DNA from: Cytophagales bacterium
GTDB taxonomy: Bacteria > Bacteroidota > Bacteroidia > Cytophagales > Cyclobacteriaceae
NCBI GenBank assembly: GCA_033344775.1
Contig: JAWPMT010000005.1
Coordinates: forward strand, 851,501 to 915,500
Reading direction: 5' to 3'
DNA length: 64,000 bases
Below are positions 8,855 to 17,832 of the stretch, piece by piece. The notes beneath the pieces are model-generated. The model had not been told where the DNA came from and searched no databases. It saw only the letters and a program-made list of their open reading frames with translations. The stretch's first letter is position 1. Every line of letters starts with the position of its first letter. The translations under genes and the position numbers were made by a program.

Positions 8855-10759
8855 ATGATTAATCGTATGTCAAGAATAAAAAAACCCTATATGAAACTCT
8901 TTCTTATGGGGTTTTATTTTCTTGTTCATTTTCAGTTGTTCTCACAAAAGCAATCAACAGCTGATAGTTTAATGCTTATTTATCATAAGGAAAATAATGA
9001 CTCCCTTAAGATCAAACTACTATTAAAATTGGCTTTCAATGAAGTTACAGACCTTCAATTGGCTTTAGAGTATGCCGAAGCCTTAATCCATTTAGGGGAA
9101 TCCTTAAATGACGACCAAGCCATGTTCGAAGGTTGGCTTCAAAAAGGATATAAAAATTGGGGGCTGGGTTATCATGAAGTTGCTCTCAAGGCATTTATCG
9201 AGGCTGTTGATCTGGCGATAAAAACAAAGTATGCTCGAGGAGAAGGAGCTGCCTATAGCGCAATGGCGAGTTTATACGTTACCACTAAAAGTTATGAGTA
9301 TTCATTTCCATATTTTAAAAAAGCAATTGAAGTATTGAGCAAAACGGATGATACTGTGGCACTGGCAAGCACCATATTAAATACCGGAGATGCTTTTTTA
9401 ACAATTAAAGAATATGATTCAGCCCTACACTACTTTCGAGAATCCGGCAAAATATTTAACAAACTCCATCATCGTTCCGGGCAGGCATTTACATTAGGAA
9501 ATACCGGTATGGCTTATGCCAACATGGGGGAAACGGAGCTGGCTGAAAGAAATATTAATCAAGCTATTGATCTATTAGAAGGTTTGGGAAATTTCTACCC
9601 AGTGTGCTTCTATCTGCTTTCGATGGCAGATATTTTTTGGGAACGTGGTGATATTTCTGAAGCCTTAGCCTATGCGCAAAGAAGTCTTGATCTGGCTGTT
9701 CAATATGAACTCAAGCAACAAATCTCAGATGCCAATCTCAAACTCTTTGAATTTTACGAAAGTCAAGGAAATTCAGATCAAGCCCTACAACATTATAAAG
9801 ACTACATCGCTTATCGCGACAGTGTGATCAACCTGAAAAATGTGCAGGAAATAGCAGATCAGCGTACGGAGTTTGAAGTAAGTCAAAAGCAAAACGAAAT
9901 CGATCTCCAAAACCAGGAAATTACTATTTTGGAACGGGAAAAAGAACTACAACGCACCTATGTAGCCATTGCTTTTATTTTATTGGTGTTATCTGGTGTT
10001 GTTATCTTGTATTTTCGGCAGCGCTTTTACAATACAGAACTCATGGCCAAGGCAGAGCGCAAGGAACATGAAGATGAAATCCATGGCCTCCTGAAATTTC
10101 AGGAAACTAAGGCGCTTCAGTCCATGGTGAAAGGCAAGGAAGAAGAACGCCAACACCTGGCCAAAGAATTACACAATCACCTGGGTAGCTTGCTGGCTAC
10201 AGTTAAGGTTAATCTGAATGGATTAGACCAAAATCACGAAGAAAATAAACTGGACACGATCATTGGACTGGTAGATCAGGCTACACAAGATGTTCGTAAC
10301 ATGTCTCATGAGCTGCACATGGGCGTGTCTGAAAACTTTGGCTTGATCCCGGCGCTACAAGAGTTGGTCAATCACTTGCAGCAATCCAAGCAGATAAGAA
10401 CCAAACTCTCCGCAGACCTGGGAGCGATTCACATTTCTTCAGAAGATGAGATAATGATCTATCGCATCGTCCAGGAGTTGGTAAGTAATGTGCTGAAACA
10501 TGCGGGAGCGACGCAACTGACCATCTCCCTGACCGGCTTTGAGGAAGACAACCTGATCAGTATCATGGTAGAAGACAATGGTCAAGGATTCGATCCTGAG
10601 AAACTTCAAAAATCTGATAAAGGCATTGGGCTGGATAGCCTTGAAGCAATGATCCATCAACTGGAAGGTGAAATTCACATGGACAGTTCCTCAGGTCGGG
10701 GGACAACCATCAACGTGGACATCCCATTCGCCATCCCTGAAAATCAAATCACCTCATGA
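8855..10759 (+). CDS. TPR-containing sensor histidine kinase (HisKA_3/NarX-LiaS type)
   Basis: About 634 residues. ATGs at 8855, 8867 and 8891 are all possible; each keeps the hydrophobic signal KLFLMGFYFLVHFQLFSQ. The extracytoplasmic part holds TPR-like helix pairs (residues ~40-325), then a coiled segment, one membrane helix (VAIAFILLVLSGVVILYF, ~370-388) and a HisKA_3 phosphoacceptor helix with KELHNHLGS. The usual acidic residue after the histidine is Asn here. The ATPase domain has the N box (QELVSNVLKHAG), G1 (DNGQGFD) and GIGLDSL. The stop overlaps the next start as ATGA, so kinase and regulator are translationally coupled. Confidence 0.9.
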   Translation: MINRMSRIKKPYMKLFLMGFYFLVHFQLFSQKQSTADSLMLIYHKENNDSLKIKLLLKLAFNEVTDLQLALEYAEALIHLGESLNDDQAMFEGWLQKGYKNWGLGYHEVALKAFIEAVDLAIKTKYARGEGAAYSAMASLYVTTKSYEYSFPYFKKAIEVLSKTDDTVALASTILNTGDAFLTIKEYDSALHYFRESGKIFNKLHHRSGQAFTLGNTGMAYANMGETELAERNINQAIDLLEGLGNFYPVCFYLLSMADIFWERGDISEALAYAQRSLDLAVQYELKQQISDANLKLFEFYESQGNSDQALQHYKDYIAYRDSVINLKNVQEIADQRTEFEVSQKQNEIDLQNQEITILEREKELQRTYVAIAFILLVLSGVVILYFRQRFYNTELMAKAERKEHEDEIHGLLKFQETKALQSMVKGKEEERQHLAKELHNHLGSLLATVKVNLNGLDQNHEENKLDTIIGLVDQATQDVRNMSHELHMGVSENFGLIPALQELVNHLQQSKQIRTKLSADLGAIHISSEDEIMIYRIVQELVSNVLKHAGATQLTISLTGFEEDNLISIMVEDNGQGFDPEKLQKSDKGIGLDSLEAMIHQLEGEIHMDSSSGRGTTINVDIPFAIPENQITS

Positions 10760-11388
10760 TCAGTGTACTTATCGTCGACGACCATGCGTTGTTTGTAGAA
10801 GGTATGAAATCTATGTTCAAACCAACAGATGGTATTGAAGTGACCTGCACAACACAAAATGGCCATGAAGTTCCGCACATTCTGGAAGATCAAGAGGTTG
10901 ATGTGATCCTGATGGACATTGACATGCCAATCCTCGATGGCATTGCCACGATGGATATGCTGAAAAAGAAAGGTTATGAGATCCCCGTTCTGATGCTTAC
11001 CATGCACCAGTCGATCAAAAGGATCCGTGGATCGTTGGAAAGAGGGGCTCAGGGCTACATCTTGAAAGATGCTTCCAAGCCAGATTTGGTAGAAGCCATC
11101 AAAAAGGTGAGTCAGCGGCAAAATTATTTTCATCCAAAGATCAACGATCAGGTTTTTGATTATTTCCGGGGGAAAACAGCGGCCAAAAATACCTTGCAGG
11201 AATTGTCGGATCGGGAAATCGAGATCATCAAGTGCCTCTCCGATGGGATGAATACCAAAGCGATCTCAGAAGCGCTTTTCATCAGTGAGCACACGGTAAA
11301 AACGCACCGCAGGAACATCATGCAAAAGCTTCGGGTAAAGACTTCCGCGGAGTTGATCCGATTGGCGATGGAAAGGGAGTTGATTTGA
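10756..11388 (+). CDS. NarL/LuxR-family response regulator
   Basis: A 210-residue protein. The receiver domain has the acidic pair D8-D9, phosphoacceptor D54 (VILMDIDMP), T83 region (MLTMH) and K104 region (YILKDA). The C-terminal LuxR helix-turn-helix runs LSDREIEIIKCLSDGMNTKAI, then SEHTVKTHRRNIMQKL. The start codon overlaps the stop of the preceding kinase by 4 bp, making them a cognate pair. A nested inverted repeat lies downstream of the stop. Confidence 0.95.
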   Translation: MISVLIVDDHALFVEGMKSMFKPTDGIEVTCTTQNGHEVPHILEDQEVDVILMDIDMPILDGIATMDMLKKKGYEIPVLMLTMHQSIKRIRGSLERGAQGYILKDASKPDLVEAIKKVSQRQNYFHPKINDQVFDYFRGKTAAKNTLQELSDREIEIIKCLSDGMNTKAISEALFISEHTVKTHRRNIMQKLRVKTSAELIRLAMERELI

Positions 11389-11451
11389 TTGAGGCCTAGT
11401 AGGGGAATCTAGGTGAGTGTATTTTTTTCCTGTTGTTTAATAGATTCAGAA

Positions 11452-11525
11452 AAGCGCGAGAAAGAGATACCGGTCTTTCGTTGACATGGAAAAGGTAGGT
11501 CAACAAAAACCGGCATGACGCGCTT
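11452..11525. repeat. Nested three-arm inverted repeat between convergent genes
   Basis: Three pairs of complementary arms are nested: AAGCGCG with CGCGCTT (11452-11458, 11519-11525), CCGGT with ACCGG (11470-11474, 11509-11513) and GTTGAC with GTCAAC (11480-11485, 11499-11504). The whole 74-bp element could fold as one long imperfect hairpin. It fits a REP-like element or a factor-independent terminator for the convergent genes; it lacks a clean T tract. Confidence 0.55.
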
Positions 11526-11544
11526 ATTTTAGCTGAGCTTTTTG

Positions 11545-12192
11545 CTAATCTGCAGAAAGTTCCAGATAGGTAATGACGTCTACGTATCTTGTGTAGTAGT
11601 ACACTGTAACTTGCTGATCATTGGCAGTTACTGTTTCATTGTCTACGAAATATTCAAACTCCAGTGTACCCTCCTCTCCTTCGATTTTAAGGCTACTTGG
11701 CAAGTCTCCTGAAGTCCGGGTTGCTCCGCGGATAATACCTGTGAAGCTTTCGAGTCCTTCATGATCTTCAGGAGCGTACTCACCTAGCAGAAATTGTCCG
11801 TTGAAGATGATGTCCAACACTTCGGTTGATTCCTCTGACTCATAATAGATTGTAGCATATTGCTCCAGATAGGCACTTGCTTCATGCGATAGCGCTGCTT
11901 GTTCGGCGTTGAGAGAAAAGTTGCTGGAGCTCCCGCGTTCCGGGAAAGAAATGGTCACATTGTACAAAGGATAGCCAGCATCCTGCATTTCGGTGATCAC
12001 TCCAAATTCATTCAGTTCATCATCATTGGGATCGCGGACCACAAAACCAGTCGGTGCTTCAGGTGTTTCCTCCAAAGTGGTTGGTTCTTCAACTTCCTGT
12101 TGGGCTACCTCCTCAACTTTTTGTTCACTTGTTTTTGGCGTACAAGCCACGACCAACAATAGACAACTAACAAGCAGCGTGAATGGCTTCAT
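11545..12192 (-). CDS. Lipoprotein of unknown function
   Basis: A 215-residue protein with a lipoprotein signal (LLVSCLLLVVAC, lipidated Cys at residue 17). A Glu/Thr/Pro-rich linker (about residues 20-47) follows, then an acidic folded part with VRDPNDDELNEFGVITEMQDAGYPLY and a beta-rich C-terminus. It is predicted to be anchored in the outer or inner membrane facing the periplasm. No family is recognised. It stands alone 48 bp downstream of the molybdopterin oxidoreductase start-to-stop unit's end on the opposite side, with no evident operon partner. Confidence 0.75.
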   Translation of the reverse strand: MKPFTLLVSCLLLVVACTPKTSEQKVEEVAQQEVEEPTTLEETPEAPTGFVVRDPNDDELNEFGVITEMQDAGYPLYNVTISFPERGSSSNFSLNAEQAALSHEASAYLEQYATIYYESEESTEVLDIIFNGQFLLGEYAPEDHEGLESFTGIIRGATRTSGDLPSSLKIEGEEGTLEFEYFVDNETVTANDQQVTVYYYTRYVDVITYLELSAD

Positions 12193-12240
12193 TATTCAAT
12201 CAAAAATTCTCCTTAAGGTTCTACAATAATTATCCATAAG

Positions 12241-14358
12241 TTAGGCTACTTCTACTTTCACACCTGAAAAAGCCGCATTGCCTGAAATAGGGTCAACAAA
12301 CTGATCATCGGTCAGGTCGTTGATAGACACACCGGCATGTTCTTCCGCAATTTTCCATTGGGTTCCTTTTCGGTTGTGTCCCCATCCATGTGGGATGCTC
12401 ACCACACCCTGCATGACTTCTTCGGATATCTCTGCTTTGATCCGGACTTTACCTACGCGAGAAGAAACCTCTACTTCCTGCTGATTTTCAATCGCACGTT
12501 GAGCTGCATCTTCGGGGTGGATCAATAAGGTACACATATCTCTCCCTTTTACCAGTCGCAAGCTGTTGTGCATCCAGCTGTTGTTACTTCGAAGCAATCG
12601 ACGACCGATCAATACCAACCCATCTTCACCCTGATCAAGGGACAATTTCTTCAACTGATCTACAAATAAGGATGGGGCCAAATCCACTTTTCCGGAATCG
12701 GTGTATATCCTATCCTGTAGCACCGGCTTATGAGGGCCTAGATCAACACCATGTGGTTCTTTTTTCAGTTTCTTCACTGAAAGGTTATTGTTGCTTCTTT
12801 TAAAACCTCCATCCAGCATGGTCTCAGGCGTCATGAATGGATCTTGTAATTTCTGGCTGAGTGATTGTTTTGAGAATCTTTTGGCCAATGCTTTAAGGAT
12901 CTCCCAATCTTTCATCGCTCCAGGCTGCGGGTCAAATAATGCTTCGGAATATTTTGCTTGATTGTGGATGGCCAAGGTATGGAACACCACGTCATAATGA
13001 TCATTTTCCAAACCTGTGGCAGGTGGTAAAATCACATCGGCATATTTGGTAGTTTCATTGATGTAAATATCAATAGACACCATGAACTCCATACTTTCCA
13101 GTGCCTTCTCTAATTGATTGCCATTAGGAGTAGACAAAACCGGATTCCCGGCAACAGTGAGCATGCCTTTGATGCCCCCGGCAAGTATGTCTTCCGCCAT
13201 GGCGGCTACAGGTAATTCCCCACCAAACTCAGGTAGGTTTCTTACTGCACTTTGCCAGCGATTGAATTTCTTATAGGTACCTCTACCGGACATCCCGACC
13301 GTATCAAACGCTGGTGAAGGAAACATGGCTCCACCTTCTTTATCAAAATTGCCAGTCAAAATATTGATCAGGTTGATCATCCATTGACAAAGCACACCAT
13401 GCTCCTGCGTTGAAAGCCCCATTCGTCCATAACAAACTGCAGATTCAGCTTCACAAAAATCAGCTACTAACCGTTTCACAGCTTGTGGGTCTATGCCGGT
13501 AAGTTTCTGAGTACTTTCAGGAGAATAGGCCTGAAACATCTCCTGAAGCCCCTCTTCATGTTCATAAATATCAGATAAGGACTGTACCTTTCCTTCCTCA
13601 AAGAGCACATGGATCATAGCCGCCAACAGATACACATCTGCTCCTGGCTTGATGAATAAATGCTGATCAGATTTATCTGCTGTTTCTGTTCTTCTTGGAT
13701 CCACCACCACGATCTTTCCTCCCCGGGCACGTAAGTCTTTCATCTTTTGAGGCATCCCTCCTGCCGACATCAAACTGCCATTGGAAACCACAGGATTAGC
13801 CCCCATGCACAAGAAAAACTGCGTACGATTGATATCGGGAACCGGGATCATAGACATATGTCCAATCATGAATTGCGATGCATAATGATGTGGCAACTGA
13901 TCCACGGAAGTAGCGGAAAATCGATTCCTGGTCTTAAGTGACCTGATAAAATTGGGGCCAAATAGCATGGCGCCAAGGCTGTGAACATTTGGATTTCCCT
14001 GATACACACCTAGCGCATCTACACCGTGCTGTTCCTGCAGTGCTTCGATCTTTTCTTCGACCAGATCGAAAGCTGCTTTCCAGGAAATTTCCTCCCAGCC
14101 ATCGACGGTCTTTTTCACTGGTTTGGTCAGGCGATCCGGATCTTTGTAAATGTCCTGTAGTCCTGTGGCCTTAGGACAGATGTATCCTTTGCTAAAAGGG
14201 TCTTGCTTATCTCCTTTGATGGATTTGATTTCATCATCTACCACCTCGATCTCTACGCCGCACATGGCTTCGCAGAGATTGCAAGTTCTGTAATGTGTAA
14301 ATGTCCCGGATTTCTTAGCCATATCAGTCAAATTATCTTTGTAAGATAATTCATTCAT
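12241..14358 (-). CDS. Molybdopterin-dependent oxidoreductase (DMSO reductase/FdhF superfamily)
   Basis: 705 residues from 14358; an ATG at 14322 (MAKKSGTFTHYRTC) is an alternative. An N-terminal [4Fe-4S] site is formed by C26, C29, C33 and C61. Bis-MGD binding cues include GANPVVSNG, KIVVVDPRRTETA, GNPVLSTPNG and the C-terminal molydopterin-binding domain with PHGWGHNRKG. No Tat signal is present, so it is cytoplasmic. At the position of the Mo-ligating Cys/Sec of FdhF/NapA the sequence is SVDQLPHHYASQ (Tyr near residue 159), so the usual thiolate or selenolate ligand is missing. No electron-transfer subunit is encoded next to it. Substrate unknown. Confidence 0.85.
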   Translation of the reverse strand: MNELSYKDNLTDMAKKSGTFTHYRTCNLCEAMCGVEIEVVDDEIKSIKGDKQDPFSKGYICPKATGLQDIYKDPDRLTKPVKKTVDGWEEISWKAAFDLVEEKIEALQEQHGVDALGVYQGNPNVHSLGAMLFGPNFIRSLKTRNRFSATSVDQLPHHYASQFMIGHMSMIPVPDINRTQFFLCMGANPVVSNGSLMSAGGMPQKMKDLRARGGKIVVVDPRRTETADKSDQHLFIKPGADVYLLAAMIHVLFEEGKVQSLSDIYEHEEGLQEMFQAYSPESTQKLTGIDPQAVKRLVADFCEAESAVCYGRMGLSTQEHGVLCQWMINLINILTGNFDKEGGAMFPSPAFDTVGMSGRGTYKKFNRWQSAVRNLPEFGGELPVAAMAEDILAGGIKGMLTVAGNPVLSTPNGNQLEKALESMEFMVSIDIYINETTKYADVILPPATGLENDHYDVVFHTLAIHNQAKYSEALFDPQPGAMKDWEILKALAKRFSKQSLSQKLQDPFMTPETMLDGGFKRSNNNLSVKKLKKEPHGVDLGPHKPVLQDRIYTDSGKVDLAPSLFVDQLKKLSLDQGEDGLVLIGRRLLRSNNSWMHNSLRLVKGRDMCTLLIHPEDAAQRAIENQQEVEVSSRVGKVRIKAEISEEVMQGVVSIPHGWGHNRKGTQWKIAEEHAGVSINDLTDDQFVDPISGNAAFSGVKVEVA

Positions 14359-14404
14359 GACTTTTGAAGTATGTCTTATCTGACCATTGGAATGTTCTAC
14401 ATTT

Positions 14405-14872
14405 TTAAGAATACAAATCTGTTGCTTGCATCATCTCTACGGCCTCTTCTATGCTGGCAACCGGATATGCCTCCAAAGCACCTTGACCCTGATATAGCCT
14501 GGCTGTCTTACGGGCAGAAAGCTTACTGATGGCTGATTGTGGTAATACCACGAACAAGAACTTGATGCCATTTTCCGCCAATTTGGGTCGGGCCACATTT
14601 TTACGAAACTCCTGAACTTCGGGTCTAAAAACACCATTGCTATTACTGGTATCAATGATCCAACCGATTACGCCATTTTTTGGAGCATAATCCAGGATGC
14701 CGATCTCATAAACAGATGCTTTCCAATCATCTAAAGTAATAGAAAGTGATTCCCATGTATCGATTATTGTATTGATTTCCGAATGGTGGTGACCTACCAC
14801 CTTACCCGGAATATTGTAGAGTTCATTTACCATAGCAATATATTTATCGAATTTGACGGATTTATGTTTCAA
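14405..14872 (-). CDS. STAS/SpoIIAA-like small protein
   Basis: A 155-residue soluble protein. The central part, IGWIIDTSNSNGVFRPEVQEF followed by KFLFVVLPQSA and a final helix (ASIEEAVEMMQ), resembles the STAS-like fold of SpoIIAA-related Bacteroidota proteins. This is a fold-level impression, not a confident family assignment. It is encoded 47 bp upstream of the molybdopterin oxidoreductase on the same strand and might be cotranscribed with it. Confidence 0.65.
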   Translation of the reverse strand: MKHKSVKFDKYIAMVNELYNIPGKVVGHHHSEINTIIDTWESLSITLDDWKASVYEIGILDYAPKNGVIGWIIDTSNSNGVFRPEVQEFRKNVARPKLAENGIKFLFVVLPQSAISKLSARKTARLYQGQGALEAYPVASIEEAVEMMQATDLYS

Positions 14873-14962
14873 GAAACATTAATAAACCCGGTCGAATTTT
14901 CGAGGCCTTACTTCTAATAGAAAATCGGTATTTTGATATATGTTTCTGATAATACCTAAAAC

Positions 14963-15685
14963 GTGAACCGACGAACAGCTTCCCTCAATAAAAAATCTAC
15001 TGTGGCGATTACAGGAGTAAATGATCAAACAGACCTGGATAGCCCGATTTGGGCCATTAATTGGTTCAATCTGAAGCGATCCAAACTGTATACATTTTAC
15101 AATGTAATGGTTTTTCCCCACGTAAAAAAGGTTGGTGGAAAGGCACATTTCAAAGGCTACATCAAAGAGAAATTGGAAGGAAATTCGGACTTTGATCGAC
15201 AAATGTTGCTGATTGTAAAGTATCCGACAGCCAGTGCTTTCCTCCAAATGTTGACCAATAAATTATTCCTGCTAAAAAGTGTTCTGAGAATGAAGTCCGT
15301 AAGCCGGTTCATCTTCGGATTTACGAAACGAATCGGGGATCAACCCGCACCACCGGAAAAACCTACCAGGTACATTGGGAAAAATTACTACCTCGCTCAC
15401 TTGTTTCAGAGCGAAAAAATATCGGAGGATGATCTCCTGTTGTTGAAGCCGCTTTTTAGTCAGTACAATTTGGTGAACTATTTCTCCGGTCTTAAAGCCG
15501 CAACGCTTTCCAGGATAGATGAAGGTGACAATGAACAGATGCAACCCTTTTTCGTGGATGGATTATTTGTCTTGGAAGGCTCAGATCGAGCGTCGTTTAA
15601 AATGCTCTTAAAAGACCCCATTTATGAAGCTTTTAAGTCGAAGTGTACGGAGAATAATGTGTATTTGGTGAAGCGGGTGATTTAG
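14963..15685 (+). CDS. DUF1330-like alpha/beta-barrel protein of unknown function
   Basis: A 240-residue soluble protein read from a GTG. The first ~125 residues (PIWAINWFNLKRSKLYTFYN and later KLEGNSDFDRQMLLIVKYPTASAFLQML) look like a dimeric alpha/beta ferredoxin-type barrel as in DUF1330 proteins. A second similar half seems to follow (YYLAHLFQSEKISEDDLLLL ... MLLKDPIYEAFKSKC), which suggests an internal duplication. Function unknown; it diverges from the STAS-like gene. Confidence 0.65.
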   Translation: MNRRTASLNKKSTVAITGVNDQTDLDSPIWAINWFNLKRSKLYTFYNVMVFPHVKKVGGKAHFKGYIKEKLEGNSDFDRQMLLIVKYPTASAFLQMLTNKLFLLKSVLRMKSVSRFIFGFTKRIGDQPAPPEKPTRYIGKNYYLAHLFQSEKISEDDLLLLKPLFSQYNLVNYFSGLKAATLSRIDEGDNEQMQPFFVDGLFVLEGSDRASFKMLLKDPIYEAFKSKCTENNVYLVKRVI

Positions 15686-15687
15686 GG

Positions 15688-15773
15688 TTCGAGGGCCTCA
15701 CCATTCGAGCGCCTCAGGGTTCGTTCGAGAGCTAAAGCAAAGAGAGTCACACGCTTCGAAGAGCCTCAGGGTT
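15688..15773. repeat. Short direct repeats between convergent genes
   Basis: TTCGAGGGCCTCA (15688-15700) and TTCGAGCGCCTCA (15704-15716) differ at one base. GCCTCAGGGTT occurs at 15711-15721 and again at 15763-15773. They fill the 96-bp gap between two converging genes. No function is apparent. Confidence 0.45.
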
Positions 15774-15781
15774 TGGGGTTG

Positions 15782-16471
15782 TTAATCCTCTTCCAATACA
15801 AATCCTTTTCCATGCACATTGGTGATGCGGATGGAAGGGTCTTTGTCCAGGTATTTTCGTAGTTTGTGGATGAAGACATCCATGCTCTTGCGGTTGAAAA
15901 AGTCACTTTCACCCCAGATGGATTGCAGGGCTTTTCTGCGGTCCAATACTTCGTTTTTCTTTTCACAAAGCATCAAAAGGATACGAGCTTCTTTTTCGGT
16001 CAGTCGTTGGACGTGGCCTTCCAATTCCAGCGAGTGATTGGAAAAATCAAAGGTGTATCGACCAATTTTATGAGCCGCCGGAGTTTCCTGATGTCGACCA
16101 GCACTTCTATTAATGATGGCCTGTACGCGGGCTATAAACAATTCTTCATCAATCGGTTTCACCACATAATCATCACAACCTAATCGAAAGCCTTTGAGCT
16201 TGTCCACTTTCAAAGCTTTGGCAGTAAGGAATATGAAGGGTGTATCCTGATCCAATTGACGAATCTCTTTGGCAAGGGTAAAACCATCTTTCGTGGGGAG
16301 CATCACATCTAAAATGCACAATTCAAATGCCCCTTTCTTGAAGGCCTGTAGTCCTTCTTCGCCATCTGTGGCCAGGGTCACCTGAAAATTATGGATCTCA
16401 AGGTATTCCCGCAGGATATAGCCGAAGCTTTCATCGTCTTCTACCAAAAGGATATGATTGGCTTTGCGCAT
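15782..16471 (-). CDS. OmpR-family response regulator
   Basis: A 229-residue protein. The receiver domain shows the acidic cluster E11-D12-D13, phosphoacceptor D55 (CILDVMLP), the TAKA switch region and the conserved Lys in YVVKPID. The C-terminal winged helix has RLTEKEARILLMLCEKKNE and ends in NVHGKGFVLEE. It overlaps the histidine kinase gene by one base (16471), so it follows the kinase in one operon. The phased TTAA array between this operon and the divergent permease is the likely binding region. Confidence 0.95.
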   Translation of the reverse strand: MRKANHILLVEDDESFGYILREYLEIHNFQVTLATDGEEGLQAFKKGAFELCILDVMLPTKDGFTLAKEIRQLDQDTPFIFLTAKALKVDKLKGFRLGCDDYVVKPIDEELFIARVQAIINRSAGRHQETPAAHKIGRYTFDFSNHSLELEGHVQRLTEKEARILLMLCEKKNEVLDRRKALQSIWGESDFFNRKSMDVFIHKLRKYLDKDPSIRITNVHGKGFVLEED

Positions 16472-17814
16472 CAGGTGGTAGGAAAGTAAAGTTGAAATTC
16501 GCTACCTTCATTTAAACGGCTGGACAAGGAAATGCGTCCTTGATGTGCCTGCACCAGTTTCTTTACATAACTAAGACCCAGTCCAAACCCTTTGGCATCA
16601 TGAACATTGCCAGACTGTGAGCGATAAAATTTATCAAATATGAAATCCTGAATTTCCTGACCGATCCCGATGCCATTGTCTTTGATGGAAATTCGGATAC
16701 CTTCTGTACTATTAGCCGTGACTATTTCTATTTTGGGCTGGTCGATGGTGTACTTCAGGGCATTGTCCAGCAAATTGTAAATCACATTGACCAGATGTGT
16801 ATTGTCCCCCAATACTTTCGAAGGACTGGCCTCAAACGACTTGGAAATCAATGCTTTTCGTTGCTCTATGGTCACTCCCATACTTTCGATGACCGTTTCA
16901 ATCACTTCGTGGATATCGACTTCCTTTTTATCCAGTGTAAAATTCCCGGAATCGATCATGGCTATCTGCAATATCTTATCCACCTGTCCCTCAAGCCGTT
17001 TACTCTCTTTGTCGATCAGGTTGATGTAATTCTCATGTTTGGCCTCATCCTCATTACCACCTCGCCGCAACAAATTTGCGGCCAGGTTGATACTGGCAAT
17101 TGGTGTCTTGAATTCATGGGTGAGGTTATTGATGAAGTCGTTTTTGATCTCCGAAAGTTTTTTCTGCCGCTTGATCACTAAAATCGTGTAGGTGAAACAA
17201 CCAATCAGCAGCAATATGAATGCGATGGACAGGAACATGGCCCCTTGCGACTGGGCAAATACGTAAGCCTCTTGCTGCGGAAAGAACAACGCCAGGTGAT
17301 AATCTCCATAGTCCATACTCGGTGAACAAGTCAGGTTGGCCCATCCATGCCCGCGTTCTCTCGGATTCTCACAACTAACCAGATCAAAATCCAAACTGGC
17401 ACCATCATCGCCAAGTACGAATTGAAATCCGGAACCTTCTTCTTTGTGTTCATACACCGCGTACTCATAGGGTGTGTCGATGTTATGATCCTCGAGAATA
17501 GGTTCGATGACTTCTCGCAAAGCTCCGTCAACTTTCGGCTCGTTGATCCCTCCGGTACAGGACAATCGAACACCGGCATCACTTAACAGCAACGAGTATT
17601 TCCTGTTCCCTATGAAGGATTCGGTCATCTCTTTGGAGGCAAGGTCTACTTTTTGTAAAAAGATCTGTCGATTGGTTTTGATGGATGATTGCAGGTTCAG
17701 GATCTGCAAAACAGATAGCCCTAAAAAAGCGACCAAAGCAAGGCTGATCACCAGATACGTCGACTTATTTCCCGGAACTTTTTTAATCATTTGCGCAAAT
17801 GAAATGCCTTTCAA
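16471..17814 (-). CDS. Sensor histidine kinase (HisKA/HATPase_c)
   Basis: A 447-residue inner-membrane kinase. Two membrane helices (about 19-40 and 190-213) flank a periplasmic sensing domain containing several cysteines (SCTGGINEPK, SCENPRERG, LTCSPSMD). HisKA carries LTHEFKTPIASINLA. ATP-binding cues are NLLDNALKYT, DNGIGIG, FDKFYRSQSGN and GFGLGLSYVKKLV. There is no HAMP domain. It precedes and overlaps its OmpR-type regulator. The divergent FtsX-type permease suggests a sensing/transport unit for envelope stress. Confidence 0.92.
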   Translation of the reverse strand: MKGISFAQMIKKVPGNKSTYLVISLALVAFLGLSVLQILNLQSSIKTNRQIFLQKVDLASKEMTESFIGNRKYSLLLSDAGVRLSCTGGINEPKVDGALREVIEPILEDHNIDTPYEYAVYEHKEEGSGFQFVLGDDGASLDFDLVSCENPRERGHGWANLTCSPSMDYGDYHLALFFPQQEAYVFAQSQGAMFLSIAFILLLIGCFTYTILVIKRQKKLSEIKNDFINNLTHEFKTPIASINLAANLLRRGGNEDEAKHENYINLIDKESKRLEGQVDKILQIAMIDSGNFTLDKKEVDIHEVIETVIESMGVTIEQRKALISKSFEASPSKVLGDNTHLVNVIYNLLDNALKYTIDQPKIEIVTANSTEGIRISIKDNGIGIGQEIQDFIFDKFYRSQSGNVHDAKGFGLGLSYVKKLVQAHQGRISLSSRLNEGSEFQLYFPTT

Positions 17815-17832
17815 TCTTCAAATTAGGGCTTT

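Noticed and set aside
14879-15247. Minus-strand frame overlapping the DUF1330-like gene
   Set aside because: Composition and lack of motifs mark it as an antisense shadow of the plus-strand gene.
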